Assembly (NCBI GenBank): GCA_022842325.1 | Contig: JALHPU010000001.1 | Span: 1-64,000, forward strand | Direction of reading: 5' to 3' | Length of the DNA: 64,000 nucleotides | Source: Sulfuritalea sp. | GTDB lineage: Bacteria > Pseudomonadota > Gammaproteobacteria > Burkholderiales > Rhodocyclaceae | Part shown: piece after piece, positions 22,382-31,907 of the stretch | Position numbering within the stretch: position 1 is the first letter of the stretch | Layout: each line of letters starts with the position of its first letter | Translations under genes and position numbers: made by a program | The notes under the pieces: generated by a model | What the model was told of the DNA's origin: nothing | The model's input: only the letters and a program-made list of their open reading frames with translations | The model's database searches: none

Positions 22382-23566
22382 CTATGTCCCGCATGGCGGC
22401 TTCCTTTGTTGCCTTACAGTAGAAACCAAGAACCCGAAGGTCTCATACGCGCAGCGCTCCCATGAATATTGGCTTGCGCGTGCATGGCTCGCTTGTGCCA
22501 AGTCAGCTCGCAATTGTGGAGACCCAATTAACACCCGCAAGGCGCGGGATATGTCGTCGGGTTTCTCCGGGTCAAAAAACACACCCGCTTCACCCAATAC
22601 CTCCCTCATTGGACCGCGACTGGAACAGGCAATCGGCAAACCCGCAGCCATGGTTTCCAACAGGATGTTCGGCATATTTTCGCAACTGGACGCAAACAGG
22701 CCCAAATCCGCCTGCGCGTACTTTTCATGTAGCGTATCAAAAGCGATAGCACCGTGGTAATGGACCCAATGTCGTACTGGATCCAAGCGGGCTATAGTTT
22801 CATTGAGACGCCGTAATGCAGGCGGATAGGCCGGGCCCACCAAGTCCAACACGATCGGAAAACCTTGCTCTCGCAAGCCAGCGATAGCCTCCACTACATG
22901 CCATTGGTGTTTGTACTGATCAATTATTGATACATAGAGCACGCGATACGGCCGTGCGTCATCATAGTCAGCGATCGAGCGCTGCAGCTTTGGTGCCAGA
23001 TTGAAGCGCTGATTGAATCCATGGGGAATAATGCAGATCCGACCGCAGAGACTTCCCGTAATGTGCACGATGAAATCCTGTGCGTACTCTGTTAAGAAAA
23101 TCACACCATCAGCTTTTTGAAACGCGCGCGACTGTGTCAAACGCAACAACAGCAGTCTAAGCGTCATCAGCGTCCAACCGTAGCGCTTCAATTCACATAT
23201 ATCAAACGGCAGCATATTTCTGCTCATGGTAACTACGGGATGGAAGCGGGCAGCATAACTACCGCCAGGAACAAACAACACCGAGCAACCCTCATCACGC
23301 GCCGCTTGCGCCAAGCAAAAGCGCTGCCAAAGCGCGCGTCGCAGCAAGCCCTTGTTAAGTTCAGCTGGCGTTCGCTTCTCAAGCCAAGGCCGATCATCCA
23401 GTATCTTCAAAGTAGCTGAACTGCCCCACACCACAATACGTTCAACACCGTGATCCAATGGTTGCACCACTCTCAGCAACTCAGACAGATGTGTTATCCC
23501 GCCGCCATTGAGCAAATTGGCGGCATCAATTCCTAGTGTCACCAATTCAGAACGAGGAGACTGCAT
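22382..23566 (-). CDS. GT4-family glycosyltransferase
   Basis: About 394 residues. The N-terminus LGIDAANLLNGGGITHLSEL is typical of GT-B transferases, and the donor half has RVLYVSIIDQYKHQWHVVEA, LDLVGPAYPP, ADLGLFASSCENMPNILLETMAAGLPIACS and REVLGEAGVFFDPE. These are GT4 signatures with the Glu-x7-Glu nucleotide-sugar site. It is an EPS sugar transferase at the cytoplasmic membrane face. The start at 23566 overlaps the preceding methyltransferase gene by 20 bases; 64 more upstream codons are open but are antisense-like in composition and unlikely. Confidence 0.86.
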   Translation of the reverse strand: MQSPRSELVTLGIDAANLLNGGGITHLSELLRVVQPLDHGVERIVVWGSSATLKILDDRPWLEKRTPAELNKGLLRRALWQRFCLAQAARDEGCSVLFVPGGSYAARFHPVVTMSRNMLPFDICELKRYGWTLMTLRLLLLRLTQSRAFQKADGVIFLTEYAQDFIVHITGSLCGRICIIPHGFNQRFNLAPKLQRSIADYDDARPYRVLYVSIIDQYKHQWHVVEAIAGLREQGFPIVLDLVGPAYPPALRRLNETIARLDPVRHWVHYHGAIAFDTLHEKYAQADLGLFASSCENMPNILLETMAAGLPIACSSRGPMREVLGEAGVFFDPEKPDDISRALRVLIGSPQLRADLAQASHARASQYSWERCAYETFGFLVSTVRQQRKPPCGT

Positions 23567-24551
23567 TAGCCGGCTTCCTTCCCCGAGCAACCAAATGCCC
23601 TGCTCTGAGCAATTCAATGTCTTGGAAGCCAGCCTGTTCAAACCATAAGCGGGCGGTCGCCACAGTTTGAGGTTGGTCATACCTGGGCGAGAGCCAGTCG
23701 AAGGTGTCGAGCAAGGCCCATTCCCGGTGCTGACCTTCATTGAGTGGGAGGATGCCATGATAGTTGGCGACCGGTACTAGGCGCTTTAGTAACCTTCCAG
23801 CTAGAGGAATGCTCCCCAATGCCTGGCTCATGGTAAGCATCGCTGGCACCAACCGTTTCAGTAACGCAAATAGCTCGGGCTTGGCCATACGCCGCGTAAG
23901 CGGACGAAGCCAATACTTGGGCAGCAGGTTACTTTTGAGAGATTTCTCGTAGTAATCCACGCAAAGCCCACCCCCTTCCGCAACCATTGGCGGGAGGGAT
24001 GCAAAGGCGCGGGCCACGTCGGGGGTATGCTGCAAAACTCCAAGCGAATATATAAAAGCAAATGTTTCTCTCGCAAAGGGTAATGCATAGATATCGCCCT
24101 GCACCACGTACAGGTTGGGATGATGCTTCAAGCTGGCATAACAGGCGTCTACAGCGCTGGAATAGTCCAATGCCAACACTTTCGCGCCACTGTTGAGCGC
24201 CACCTCGGCAAAGCGACCAGCGCCACAGCCTGCATCCAGTAGCCATTGCCCGGCGATTTCCTCAGGCCGCCATCCAGTCGCTTTCCAGAATCGACTTGAG
24301 GAAATCAAATGACCTGAGTGGCTGTCGAGCTGTGTCTTTCGGAACGTGTTCCATTGCATGCCAAAGTTTTCTGCATAGTTCGAACGCGATACAAACCGCG
24401 GAATAAAATTCTCAATTGGATAGCGATGATCTCTGCGCTCGGTGACCAAAAAACCCGAGCGAACTCGTCCATCAATATACTGCGCGCCGTCAAGCACGAG
24501 TCGCTGCCCAGTCGCTGGGCAGCGAAGAATATCGACAAGCTCGACTTGCAT
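23547..24551 (-). CDS. SAM methyltransferase with Trm112-like N-terminal segment
   Basis: About 334 residues. The first 60 resemble the Trm112/YcaR zinc-free fold (VDILRCPATGQRLVLD). The methyltransferase core has WLLDAGCGAGRFAEVAL, VLALDYSSAVDACY, NLYVVQGDIYALPF and FAFIYSLGVLQHTPD. It likely methylates a sugar or sugar nucleotide in the glycan. It starts 10 bases after the asnB stop, so it is cotranscribed with asnB. Confidence 0.86.
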   Translation of the reverse strand: MQVELVDILRCPATGQRLVLDGAQYIDGRVRSGFLVTERRDHRYPIENFIPRFVSRSNYAENFGMQWNTFRKTQLDSHSGHLISSSRFWKATGWRPEEIAGQWLLDAGCGAGRFAEVALNSGAKVLALDYSSAVDACYASLKHHPNLYVVQGDIYALPFARETFAFIYSLGVLQHTPDVARAFASLPPMVAEGGGLCVDYYEKSLKSNLLPKYWLRPLTRRMAKPELFALLKRLVPAMLTMSQALGSIPLAGRLLKRLVPVANYHGILPLNEGQHREWALLDTFDWLSPRYDQPQTVATARLWFEQAGFQDIELLRAGHLVARGRKPANAVSSF

Positions 24552-24561
24552 CGCTCCGGCC

Positions 24562-26436
24562 CTATAAGGAAACTTGATATTCGCGGCGCCACAACTCGAA
24601 CATGACCAGGCCAAAAAGGCGCTCGCCGTTACTTCGACCGACGTCTTGTCCATGTAACAGTCTTTTCACCATTGCCCGGTCGAAGATGCACGCCCCGTCG
24701 AGCAATACATCATGGAAAAAATCGCGCCACCGACCTCCTTTGAGCCATTCAGCCAGCGGTATCGAAAACCCTTGCTTACGTCGGCGATCAAACTCTGGGG
24801 GCAGCAATCGCACAGCCAACTTTTTCAAAAGTATCTTGCGTTGATGTGATGTCGCCTTTAGCTTCGTAGGAACCCGGCCAAAAGCGAATTCAATGATTCT
24901 GTAATCAAGTAGTGGGGCACGTAGCTCGAGGGAATTGATCATACTTGCGCGATCTATCTTTACCAGAATGTCTTCAGGCATGTAGTTCTCAAAATCCATT
25001 CGCGTAATACGCTGCAAAAGATCAACATTATGTGGGAAGCGAGCGGAAAAAATCTTTTCCGCAACCAAAGACAAAGAATGATCGGTTGAGAGCCCATCCA
25101 ATAGTCCCCTTCGTCCTTCAACATCAAAGTACGAGGCAATCAATGGCAATTCATGGTCAAGATCCGTTCCCATCGCCTGCAACCAATTGCGCCCCTTAAA
25201 CCCGATAGGCAAGTTGCCACCCAATCCTCGTGCTAATGCGTTGCGCAGTGGCTGCGGCACCCAGCCAATTGCTTGTCGTGTCCACATCAATCGATTGTAA
25301 TGAGCGTAACCACCAAAGAGCTCATCGCCCCCATCCCCACCTAAGGCAACCGTACAATGCTGACGCACCAGATTGCTAACAAGATAGGTGGGAATTATTG
25401 ACGAATCAATTATCGGCTCGTCATACTGGCGCGCCAAGACCGCTAATATATCGGGATCTACACTATTAGCAACAAGCTCTAAATGTTCGGTACCGAAATA
25501 ACGGGAAATCAGAAGCGCATGATTTGACTCATCGTAATTAGGAAAATCCGAAAAACTCACGGTGAAAGTCTTCACTTTTTGCGAAGCGCGCACCGCCATT
25601 GCAGTGATCAGGCTGGAATCGACACCACCACTCAGCAGCACGCCGACAGGTACATCCGCAATCATTTGCCTACGGACAGCGTCCTCAAGCAATACCTCTA
25701 GTTCATCGAGCAAGACCCTCTCACCCGCGTCACTTGGCGACAACCCCGGCGGGGCTGGCAGTTGCCAGTAACGCCATACCTGCGCGGTTCCATCTTTCAA
25801 ATTGAATAGCAATGCGTGGGCTGGTGATAACTTATTCAGCCCCAGCATAATATTTCGATTACCCGGCACGTAGCCTATCGCTAGATAACAATCTAGCGCC
25901 TCATGATCGACGCGTCTAACAAACTCAGGGTCGGCCATCAAGCCCTTGAGTTCCGACGCAAAATGCAGCTTACCGTCAGAAATCGAATAGAAGAGTGGCT
26001 TCTCTCCTGCGCGATCACGGGCAAGAAGTAGCACCTGGCGTGATGCATCATGCAGGGCAAAGGCAAACATGCCGTTTAGGCGTGATAGACAATCTATGCC
26101 CCACTGATCGTAAGCCGCCAGGATCACTTCGGTATCGGTACGGGAGTGGAATATGTGGCCTTTGGCTAGCAGTTCATCCTTCAGGTCTTGGTAGTTGTAT
26201 ATCTCGCCGTTGAATACGATGGTCAATGTTCCGGTAGCATCCGTCATGGGCTGATGTCCTGCAGGCGAGAGGTCCAAGATTGCCAGCCGCCGGTGTCCGA
26301 ATCCTACTTGACCATCCTTCGACCACCATATGCCGGAATCGTCCGGGCCTCTATGGGCCATAGCATCACGCCCGACGATCAGCCAATCACGATTCGCGAT
26401 TGGCAAACAAGATGCAGCACCAATAATCCCACACAT
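24562..26436 (-). CDS. asnB: Glutamine-hydrolysing asparagine synthase-like amidotransferase
   Basis: A 624-residue Asn synthase. Cys2 of MCGIIGAAS is the N-terminal glutaminase nucleophile. HRGPDDSGIW, GHRRLAILDLSPAGHQP and NGEIYNYQDL complete the glutaminase domain. LLSGGVDSSLITAMA is the ATP PP-loop of the synthetase domain, with SFSDFPNYDESNHA and GGDGGDELFGGY after it. In polysaccharide clusters AsnB-like proteins often amidate uronic acids. Because the window contains TviB (uronate formation), this role is plausible but inferred. It is preceded by a gap of 73 bases and followed at 10 bases by the methyltransferase. Confidence 0.93.
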   Translation of the reverse strand: MCGIIGAASCLPIANRDWLIVGRDAMAHRGPDDSGIWWSKDGQVGFGHRRLAILDLSPAGHQPMTDATGTLTIVFNGEIYNYQDLKDELLAKGHIFHSRTDTEVILAAYDQWGIDCLSRLNGMFAFALHDASRQVLLLARDRAGEKPLFYSISDGKLHFASELKGLMADPEFVRRVDHEALDCYLAIGYVPGNRNIMLGLNKLSPAHALLFNLKDGTAQVWRYWQLPAPPGLSPSDAGERVLLDELEVLLEDAVRRQMIADVPVGVLLSGGVDSSLITAMAVRASQKVKTFTVSFSDFPNYDESNHALLISRYFGTEHLELVANSVDPDILAVLARQYDEPIIDSSIIPTYLVSNLVRQHCTVALGGDGGDELFGGYAHYNRLMWTRQAIGWVPQPLRNALARGLGGNLPIGFKGRNWLQAMGTDLDHELPLIASYFDVEGRRGLLDGLSTDHSLSLVAEKIFSARFPHNVDLLQRITRMDFENYMPEDILVKIDRASMINSLELRAPLLDYRIIEFAFGRVPTKLKATSHQRKILLKKLAVRLLPPEFDRRRKQGFSIPLAEWLKGGRWRDFFHDVLLDGACIFDRAMVKRLLHGQDVGRSNGERLFGLVMFELWRREYQVSL

Positions 26437-26509
26437 TATTTTCTTTTCTCACTTAACAGGCTGGCAAAGGTCTTCGCCTGTAAATTTCTTCGCTTAAATT
26501 AGGCGAAGC

Positions 26510-27595
26510 TTAACTACGCGCTAACACCATCTTATAGACCGACTCGTAGGCAGTTGCAGTTGCTTCGATCGTATATCGGGCGGCGCGACTCGATGCTTGG
26601 AAAGCACGCTCCCGTGCCGATATCGGGTCGGTCAAGACCGATACGATAGCTTTCGCTAGTGCGGCCGGACTGTCCAATGGAACCATTACGGCAGAACTCT
26701 CATCAAGAATTTCACGGTGTGCCGGGATATCACTAACTATCAGCGGGCAACCCGCCGCCATGGTTTCAAGGACAACGTTAGGTTGCCCTTCGTAGCGGCT
26801 GACGCTTATAAGCATTGAGGCAGATCTCAACAACTTCCACCAGTCCACACAATACGGCCTTAAAGTAACGCGCTTCTGAATTCCCGCAAGGCTGATTGCA
26901 GCTTCTAGCTCGGCAAGCAAAGGGCCCTCACCAAAGATGGACACGTGGATCGCATAGCTCTCGGGCACACGGCAGACTGCATGTAAAATAATCTCCAATG
27001 CCTTTACGCGCGTCAATCGCCCAACCACCAAGATTTCTTTCACGTTGATGGCTATTTCTTGGGATGTGCTAGACGTTGAAAGTGCATCCTTAATAGCGAT
27101 CAAATCAATTGCGTTTTCGACGTGAAAAACACCGCTCGCCGGCAGGCGGCTTCGCCAGTATTCAGTTGAGGAAGATGAATTTGCAACCATGGCATTAGCA
27201 CTGCGAACCAAGCAATGCCGAACAAGGGAAGTTAACTGATAGCCTTGGTGCGCGACTTTATTCGTTCGCTCCGAAGCAACCCAAGGCACCGAATTCCACA
27301 AGGTGATCAATCCCCCTACGATGTCCATTTGAGGAAGCCATGTATGAATAATGTCAGGATTAATACTTTTAATAAGATAATTAATGTTACCAGCCAATGT
27401 CCAATTTGCGCCCTTTAGATCACCTAGAGAATGAACTCTCACTCCTGCCTTGTATAGGGAATACTGATGCACGCCCCGACGACGAACCCCAACGTGCGCA
27501 GACCAACCGCGACGTGCCTGTTCGCACGCAAGCATTGTCATCTGACGCTCAGCGCCCCCGCCCTCAAGGGTAGGGATAAGGTGCAGAATTTTCAT
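26510..27595 (-). CDS. GT4-family glycosyltransferase
   Basis: A 361-residue GT-B protein. ILHLIPTLEGGGAERQM is the canonical GT4 N-terminus. The donor half has ILVVGRLTRVKALEIIL, VSIFGEGPLLAELEAAI and SVSRYEGQPNVVLETMAAGCPLIVSD. It transfers a sugar to the lipid-linked glycan; donor and acceptor are unknown. It lies 19 bases after the Wzy-like gene stop, in the same direction. Confidence 0.9.
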   Translation of the reverse strand: MKILHLIPTLEGGGAERQMTMLACEQARRGWSAHVGVRRRGVHQYSLYKAGVRVHSLGDLKGANWTLAGNINYLIKSINPDIIHTWLPQMDIVGGLITLWNSVPWVASERTNKVAHQGYQLTSLVRHCLVRSANAMVANSSSSTEYWRSRLPASGVFHVENAIDLIAIKDALSTSSTSQEIAINVKEILVVGRLTRVKALEIILHAVCRVPESYAIHVSIFGEGPLLAELEAAISLAGIQKRVTLRPYCVDWWKLLRSASMLISVSRYEGQPNVVLETMAAGCPLIVSDIPAHREILDESSAVMVPLDSPAALAKAIVSVLTDPISARERAFQASSRAARYTIEATATAYESVYKMVLARS

Positions 27596-27614
27596 TCTCA
27601 GCTAAATAGGCAAA

Positions 27615-28883
27615 TTATGCCAATCTCCCCAAACCGCGCCGCTCGCTAAGCGACTGACTATAAAACCCAAAAATAAGTCCTACCACGCTCCAGAACTGCA
27701 TTGTCATATGTCCTTGGTGATAAGCGCAATACAGTAACAAGGAAGCCACCCATGCCACCGCCAATATTCCGAAGTCCCGATAAGGTCCACTAGCCAAGAG
27801 AACCATCAATTTTTTTGCCGTTGAATAAAATAGTAAAATAACCGTAACGAGAACCAGCACGCCACCTTCTAACGCCCAAGTCGCATAAGAATTGTGAAGA
27901 TTAACTCCAAAAATATCCCGATCCAGATTAGTAGTGTAAAAGATTCCCGCATCAAGACCTGTCCAAGCATAAAAGTTCATATACCCAATCCCTTTCAAAA
28001 AATATTCTGAAAATAGAATGAGCGTCGCATCATTGACGTATTCGCGATTGTAATCAACACCAGCCGACCTAATAGTAAACCCAAGAACATTCAATGATTC
28101 ACCAGGAATAAATCGACTAATAGTCGAAACTACTTGTTCGGAAAAGAATAACACAGCTCCGCCGCTAATCAGTAGCGCAAGAAGAATATATACCGATGCC
28201 AAAGGCGCCGTTTTATGACGAACTTTGCCGCGCTTTAAGTAAGAAGCCGACAATTCAATATGTTGAACAGGCTTCTTCCACATAAAGAAGAGTGTTACCA
28301 AAAGCCCGATGATCGCACCACCGATCGGGGTCTTATGCACTGATGCGAGTAGCACTGCAATTCCAAAAACAACAATCAAATATCTATTGATCATTAGTGC
28401 AACGGGTAGGCAGAGCATTAACTGAAGACCGTAACCATAACGCGATACTTGCGGGTCAAAAATTAACTGCATTACCGTGACAAAGATTATTAATACCCCA
28501 AGCTGATGGTAACGAGCGAATAGCTGCTCTGGACGATAATTCCGCCCAATTAAGTATGCAGTCATGGCATTAAATAGATTAAGCAATTCGAACTTACCAT
28601 GCTCAATGGTTGTCCCAGGAAATAACTCCCAAAATGAAACGATATAAAATGCTAAATAGTAAGATAAAATAAAGCTTATCAGAGGGCCAATTCCAACAGC
28701 AGTAAGGGAGTTTGAGTAAACCAGAAATAACCCCAACATACCCAAGCAAATAATATATGAAAAAATTATTTGATTTGGGATCTCCGTATAACCAAATGCA
28801 AAAAAATATACCATGGGTGACAATACCCACGCGTACATATAGAAACTTTTGTCTCTTGTCATGCCAATATATCTATTATTCAA
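27615..28883 (-). CDS. Wzy-like polysaccharide polymerase (integral membrane)
   Basis: A 422-residue, strongly hydrophobic protein with about ten membrane segments (e.g. SYIICLGMLGLFLVYS, LVLVTVILLFYS, FGILAVAWVASLLLYC). The large loop near residues 290-350 contains NLHNSYATWALEGG, the pattern of O-antigen polymerase/ligase proteins. As a Wzy candidate it would polymerise flipped repeat units in the periplasm. Family assignment rests on topology and this motif, so it is moderate. A Met at 28862 is an alternative start. Its DNA is markedly AT-rich. Confidence 0.72.
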   Translation of the reverse strand: MNNRYIGMTRDKSFYMYAWVLSPMVYFFAFGYTEIPNQIIFSYIICLGMLGLFLVYSNSLTAVGIGPLISFILSYYLAFYIVSFWELFPGTTIEHGKFELLNLFNAMTAYLIGRNYRPEQLFARYHQLGVLIIFVTVMQLIFDPQVSRYGYGLQLMLCLPVALMINRYLIVVFGIAVLLASVHKTPIGGAIIGLLVTLFFMWKKPVQHIELSASYLKRGKVRHKTAPLASVYILLALLISGGAVLFFSEQVVSTISRFIPGESLNVLGFTIRSAGVDYNREYVNDATLILFSEYFLKGIGYMNFYAWTGLDAGIFYTTNLDRDIFGVNLHNSYATWALEGGVLVLVTVILLFYSTAKKLMVLLASGPYRDFGILAVAWVASLLLYCAYHQGHMTMQFWSVVGLIFGFYSQSLSERRGLGRLA

Positions 28884-28987
28884 TATACAACTCGATAGAA
28901 TTGATGTTCAAGAGTTTTAATTGCAGCTCGGCACACTATCTGGCTCAATATTTAAGGTACATTAATTTTGTTAGCCGTGACGTACTA

Positions 28988-29938
28988 TCAACAGGAATCA
29001 CCCGTGAACTTGATGCGATCCATCATCCAAACCAGAAGGCCAAACGGAAAGCCTAGCGCCCAGAACATCCAAGGTATTACGCCTTTCACCTGAGAGGCCG
29101 GGTAAAAGAGCCCACTCCGGGAATGCAGTGCAAATCGGGTGCAATTAACTGCCGCCTTGGCAAAGATTATGAAGAATTTTGGCAAATACTCGACACTGGA
29201 GTTCAATATAACAAGGCAATATTGCATACTTCCCCAAGCGTTGGAATCGGCGCGTTTGCAGCTGTTCATCAAAGCTATAGGATCATTACTGTCGCTATGA
29301 TAAATCCGTACCGCCTTATCGATACATCGAACCCTCCATTTCCTGCTGATTGCTGTCCAAACGATACCCTCGACAACTAACTCGTTACAACCAGCGCGTT
29401 CTGGAAATGGATAATGCCTCAACACTTCTGTTCTGTAACAGGGCAGCTTTTCACCAACCAAAACCCTGCTCGCTACAAGAGCAAACTGCTTACCATCGAT
29501 GTATTGTGCCGGATATCTAGCACCCACGTTCGTATTCGACGGAGAAATTGAATGACCAAGAATACCTGCTATAGAGCTCCGATCCTCCAGGGGAATTGCA
29601 TTCCATTGCGTCCATAGCACTTCCAAAGCACCCGGGGTCAATTCATCGTCTGAATCCAAGATTACGGTGAGTTCCCCCTGAGCAACCTTGATCGCCACAT
29701 TGTGGGCTCGATGTTTTCCGCCATTAGGCTGCCGAATCACACGAACGGGAAAAGGAGCGACTGTCGAAAGCTCCTTTAAGAGATCGGAGGTATTATCGGT
29801 GGAGCCGTCATCGACTATCAGCCACTCGAAAAGCTGAGGAGACTGAAGGCAGAGACTATTAAAAACGCGCGTTAACGTATGCGCACGATTATATGTTGGT
29901 GTGAATACTGTGAACGGTAGTGCCACCATTTCAGCCAA
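28988..29938 (-). CDS. GT2-family glycosyltransferase
   Basis: A 316-residue GT-A protein. FTVFTPTYNRAHTLTRVFNS starts the domain, VDDGSTDNTSDLL gives the nucleotide-binding loop, HRAHNVAIKVAQGE and VILDSDDELTPGA provide the DxD motif. The C-terminus has a hydrophobic tail (PWMFWALGFPFGLLVWMM). It overlaps the preceding gene by 8 bases. Donor sugar unknown. Confidence 0.88.
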   Translation of the reverse strand: MAEMVALPFTVFTPTYNRAHTLTRVFNSLCLQSPQLFEWLIVDDGSTDNTSDLLKELSTVAPFPVRVIRQPNGGKHRAHNVAIKVAQGELTVILDSDDELTPGALEVLWTQWNAIPLEDRSSIAGILGHSISPSNTNVGARYPAQYIDGKQFALVASRVLVGEKLPCYRTEVLRHYPFPERAGCNELVVEGIVWTAISRKWRVRCIDKAVRIYHSDSNDPIALMNSCKRADSNAWGSMQYCLVILNSSVEYLPKFFIIFAKAAVNCTRFALHSRSGLFYPASQVKGVIPWMFWALGFPFGLLVWMMDRIKFTGDSC

Positions 29939-30794
29939 CCATCCCCAACAATCGTGCCAGAGGCTTTAAGGCGCGCCGCAGTTTCTTGGGCATTCTCGCT
30001 ACATATCTCCCCGTAGTTTTGTGAATAGCATAACGAACAGTTTCACCCATAGACATAACGCTACGCGCAGAAAGGTTTACACCGATATCGAGACGGCTAA
30101 ATTGCCATGCATCCCATGGAAACCACTTTCCTCGTTCAACCACATGATGCCAGTAGGGCAATGCGTCTAGCCAAACAGCAGCGAATCCATCGTACTCACC
30201 ACTTCGTTTTGTTCCATTCACCTCAAACTCCCACGCGGTTTCACCAATGACCAGCAATTGCCGAAGCGTCTCGACGTGCCAAAACGAAGCCTGCGTGGAC
30301 ACACGGTAAAGAGCGGTCGATGCAATGGCGCCATATTCCGAGACTCCCGGTATTACTGTGGTAGGGCCAGGGCGCGGGATCAATCTAAGCATCCGTAATT
30401 GCTTACGCTGGACTTCCTCAAACAACGCCAAGATTCGGGCACTATCTACTTCCTTACGAAGAAAGAAATCCTCTAGCGTAAGCAAGACGTACGGCGAATC
30501 TATTGCGTCAAGCGCACGAATCATCAAAGATGACCAATCCAATCCCGATCCAAGACCGAGCGCACGAACCCCCTGAATCGCCGGAAATTGATCCTCAGTG
30601 ATAAGCACCACCGGAAACGGGCAGTCCGACCAGCGTCGCCGAAGTAATGTGAAGTAAGGAATCCAGAGATCCGCGTAACGATCACAGCTTGATATCAGCA
30701 GCGTGCAATCAGGAAGTGAAAGCCCTGCCACGTCTTCGCCACCAAGAGAGGCACCTTCCTGCATTTGATGATCAATATCAAGCGGGCTAATCAT
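29931..30794 (-). CDS. Putative glycosyltransferase of unfamiliar family
   Basis: A 287-residue cytoplasmic protein with TLLISSCDRYADLWIPYFTLL, FPVVLITEDQFP and YVLLTLEDFFLRKEV. This looks like the GT-A fold nucleotide-binding strand plus an acidic ED motif in place of DxD. I do not recognise a named family, so the assignment is low. It is translationally coupled to the GT2 gene (8-base overlap), which supports a role in glycan assembly. Confidence 0.55.
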   Translation of the reverse strand: MISPLDIDHQMQEGASLGGEDVAGLSLPDCTLLISSCDRYADLWIPYFTLLRRRWSDCPFPVVLITEDQFPAIQGVRALGLGSGLDWSSLMIRALDAIDSPYVLLTLEDFFLRKEVDSARILALFEEVQRKQLRMLRLIPRPGPTTVIPGVSEYGAIASTALYRVSTQASFWHVETLRQLLVIGETAWEFEVNGTKRSGEYDGFAAVWLDALPYWHHVVERGKWFPWDAWQFSRLDIGVNLSARSVMSMGETVRYAIHKTTGRYVARMPKKLRRALKPLARLLGMVG

Positions 30795-30907
30795 ATTTCA
30801 TAGTATTCGATGAATTATTCCAAGCTATGTCTATAACAGGCCTGCGCACGGGGTCTGCGTATGCAAAAAGGCATGCAAGACAGGTTCAAGTAAATTACCT
30901 GCCATGG

Positions 30908-31777
30908 TTACGATACGTCAGGCACATTCAGTTTCTTGAATACGAAAATCCCAAGTCTATAATTACTTTCCGCTAATTTTTTAAGTATTTCCTCAGTAGG
31001 CTCTATGGTTCGTGGTTCGCTAGAACCACCAACGATGGTCAAACCATGCAGGGCAAGGCCATTTGCCAAAGCGTAGCGTACGATCGTTCGCGGATCGAAC
31101 ACCCAATTTGCATTGAATTCGACCCGCTCCTTCCCCAAAGGTATGGAAAGGTAAAACGTGCCGCCAGCCGTAAGTAGATCAGCCATATGAGCAATACCAC
31201 GTTGATAGCCTGTTGGATCAATTGGATCACCATACCGCCCTAAGCCAAAGTGCTCGAGCGCATGCAAACACGAAAGCGAATCAAAGCGCCCGATCCGGGC
31301 GATGTTTGCAGTGACTACCTCTGCCATCAAATCAGCTTGACGAAACACAATACCTGGAATCATCACACTAATCGGCCGCACGTCGAAAAGTTCAATTTCA
31401 CGAAAACTGGCGACATGCGCGACAAAGCCGTCTATCCGTGAGCCAACATCAGCGTGCCGCGTCGGTCTAGCCTCGTAAATCCAGCGCGCAACCAACAGGT
31501 CTTGCCAAAAATATTCGCTTGTTGTTACACCAGCATCTTCCCCGCGATTGTGCAGGCAAGGCATGAGCGTCATTTTTCCCAAATAGCCACGCCTAAATAC
31601 TGTCCAGTCTCTAACGTAGTGCGGTAGTGCACCACAAGATCGGGTAAACCGAAGGGGATCAATACCAAATTGACAAAAAATGGAGTGGAGTTTTATCAGA
31701 AAAGTTTTTAATGCCAAAACGCGATACTCCAATTCACTTAGAAATTTATAATTTCGGCCCTGCAAGAAATCTCGCAA
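30908..31777 (-). CDS. DUF268-family methyltransferase-like protein
   Basis: A 289-residue DUF268 protein. The segment HADVGSRIDGFVAHVASFREIELFDVRP and ADLMAEVVTANIARIGRFDSLSCLHALEHFGLGRYGDP (shown here as representative stretches) follow the DUF268 pattern, a degenerate SAM-fold. Function is unknown; the fold suggests SAM-dependent methylation of a glycan. It is separated from the next upstream gene by 130 bases. Confidence 0.78.
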   Translation of the reverse strand: MRDFLQGRNYKFLSELEYRVLALKTFLIKLHSIFCQFGIDPLRFTRSCGALPHYVRDWTVFRRGYLGKMTLMPCLHNRGEDAGVTTSEYFWQDLLVARWIYEARPTRHADVGSRIDGFVAHVASFREIELFDVRPISVMIPGIVFRQADLMAEVVTANIARIGRFDSLSCLHALEHFGLGRYGDPIDPTGYQRGIAHMADLLTAGGTFYLSIPLGKERVEFNANWVFDPRTIVRYALANGLALHGLTIVGGSSEPRTIEPTEEILKKLAESNYRLGIFVFKKLNVPDVS

Positions 31778-31854
31778 AGGTCAGCAGCTAACTTATCGTC
31801 CGATCTCGCCATGGCTTCGCTGACGGCACGACAAACGTAAGAATTTTCTTCCAT
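31738..31854 (-). CDS. Short ORF overlapping DUF268 start
   Basis: A 38-codon ATG-initiated frame (MEENSYVCRAVSEAMA) overlaps the DUF268 gene start by 40 bases and covers most of the 31778-31907 gap. It may be a remnant of another gene or not translated at all. No ribosome site was identified and no family is recognised. Confidence 0.2.
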   Translation of the reverse strand: MEENSYVCRAVSEAMARSDDKLAADLCEISCRAEIINF

Positions 31855-31907
31855 TCCTACCAACCGACATATTGGCAACAGCGATAATAGCTAAGCGCTT
31901 AGGCCAT

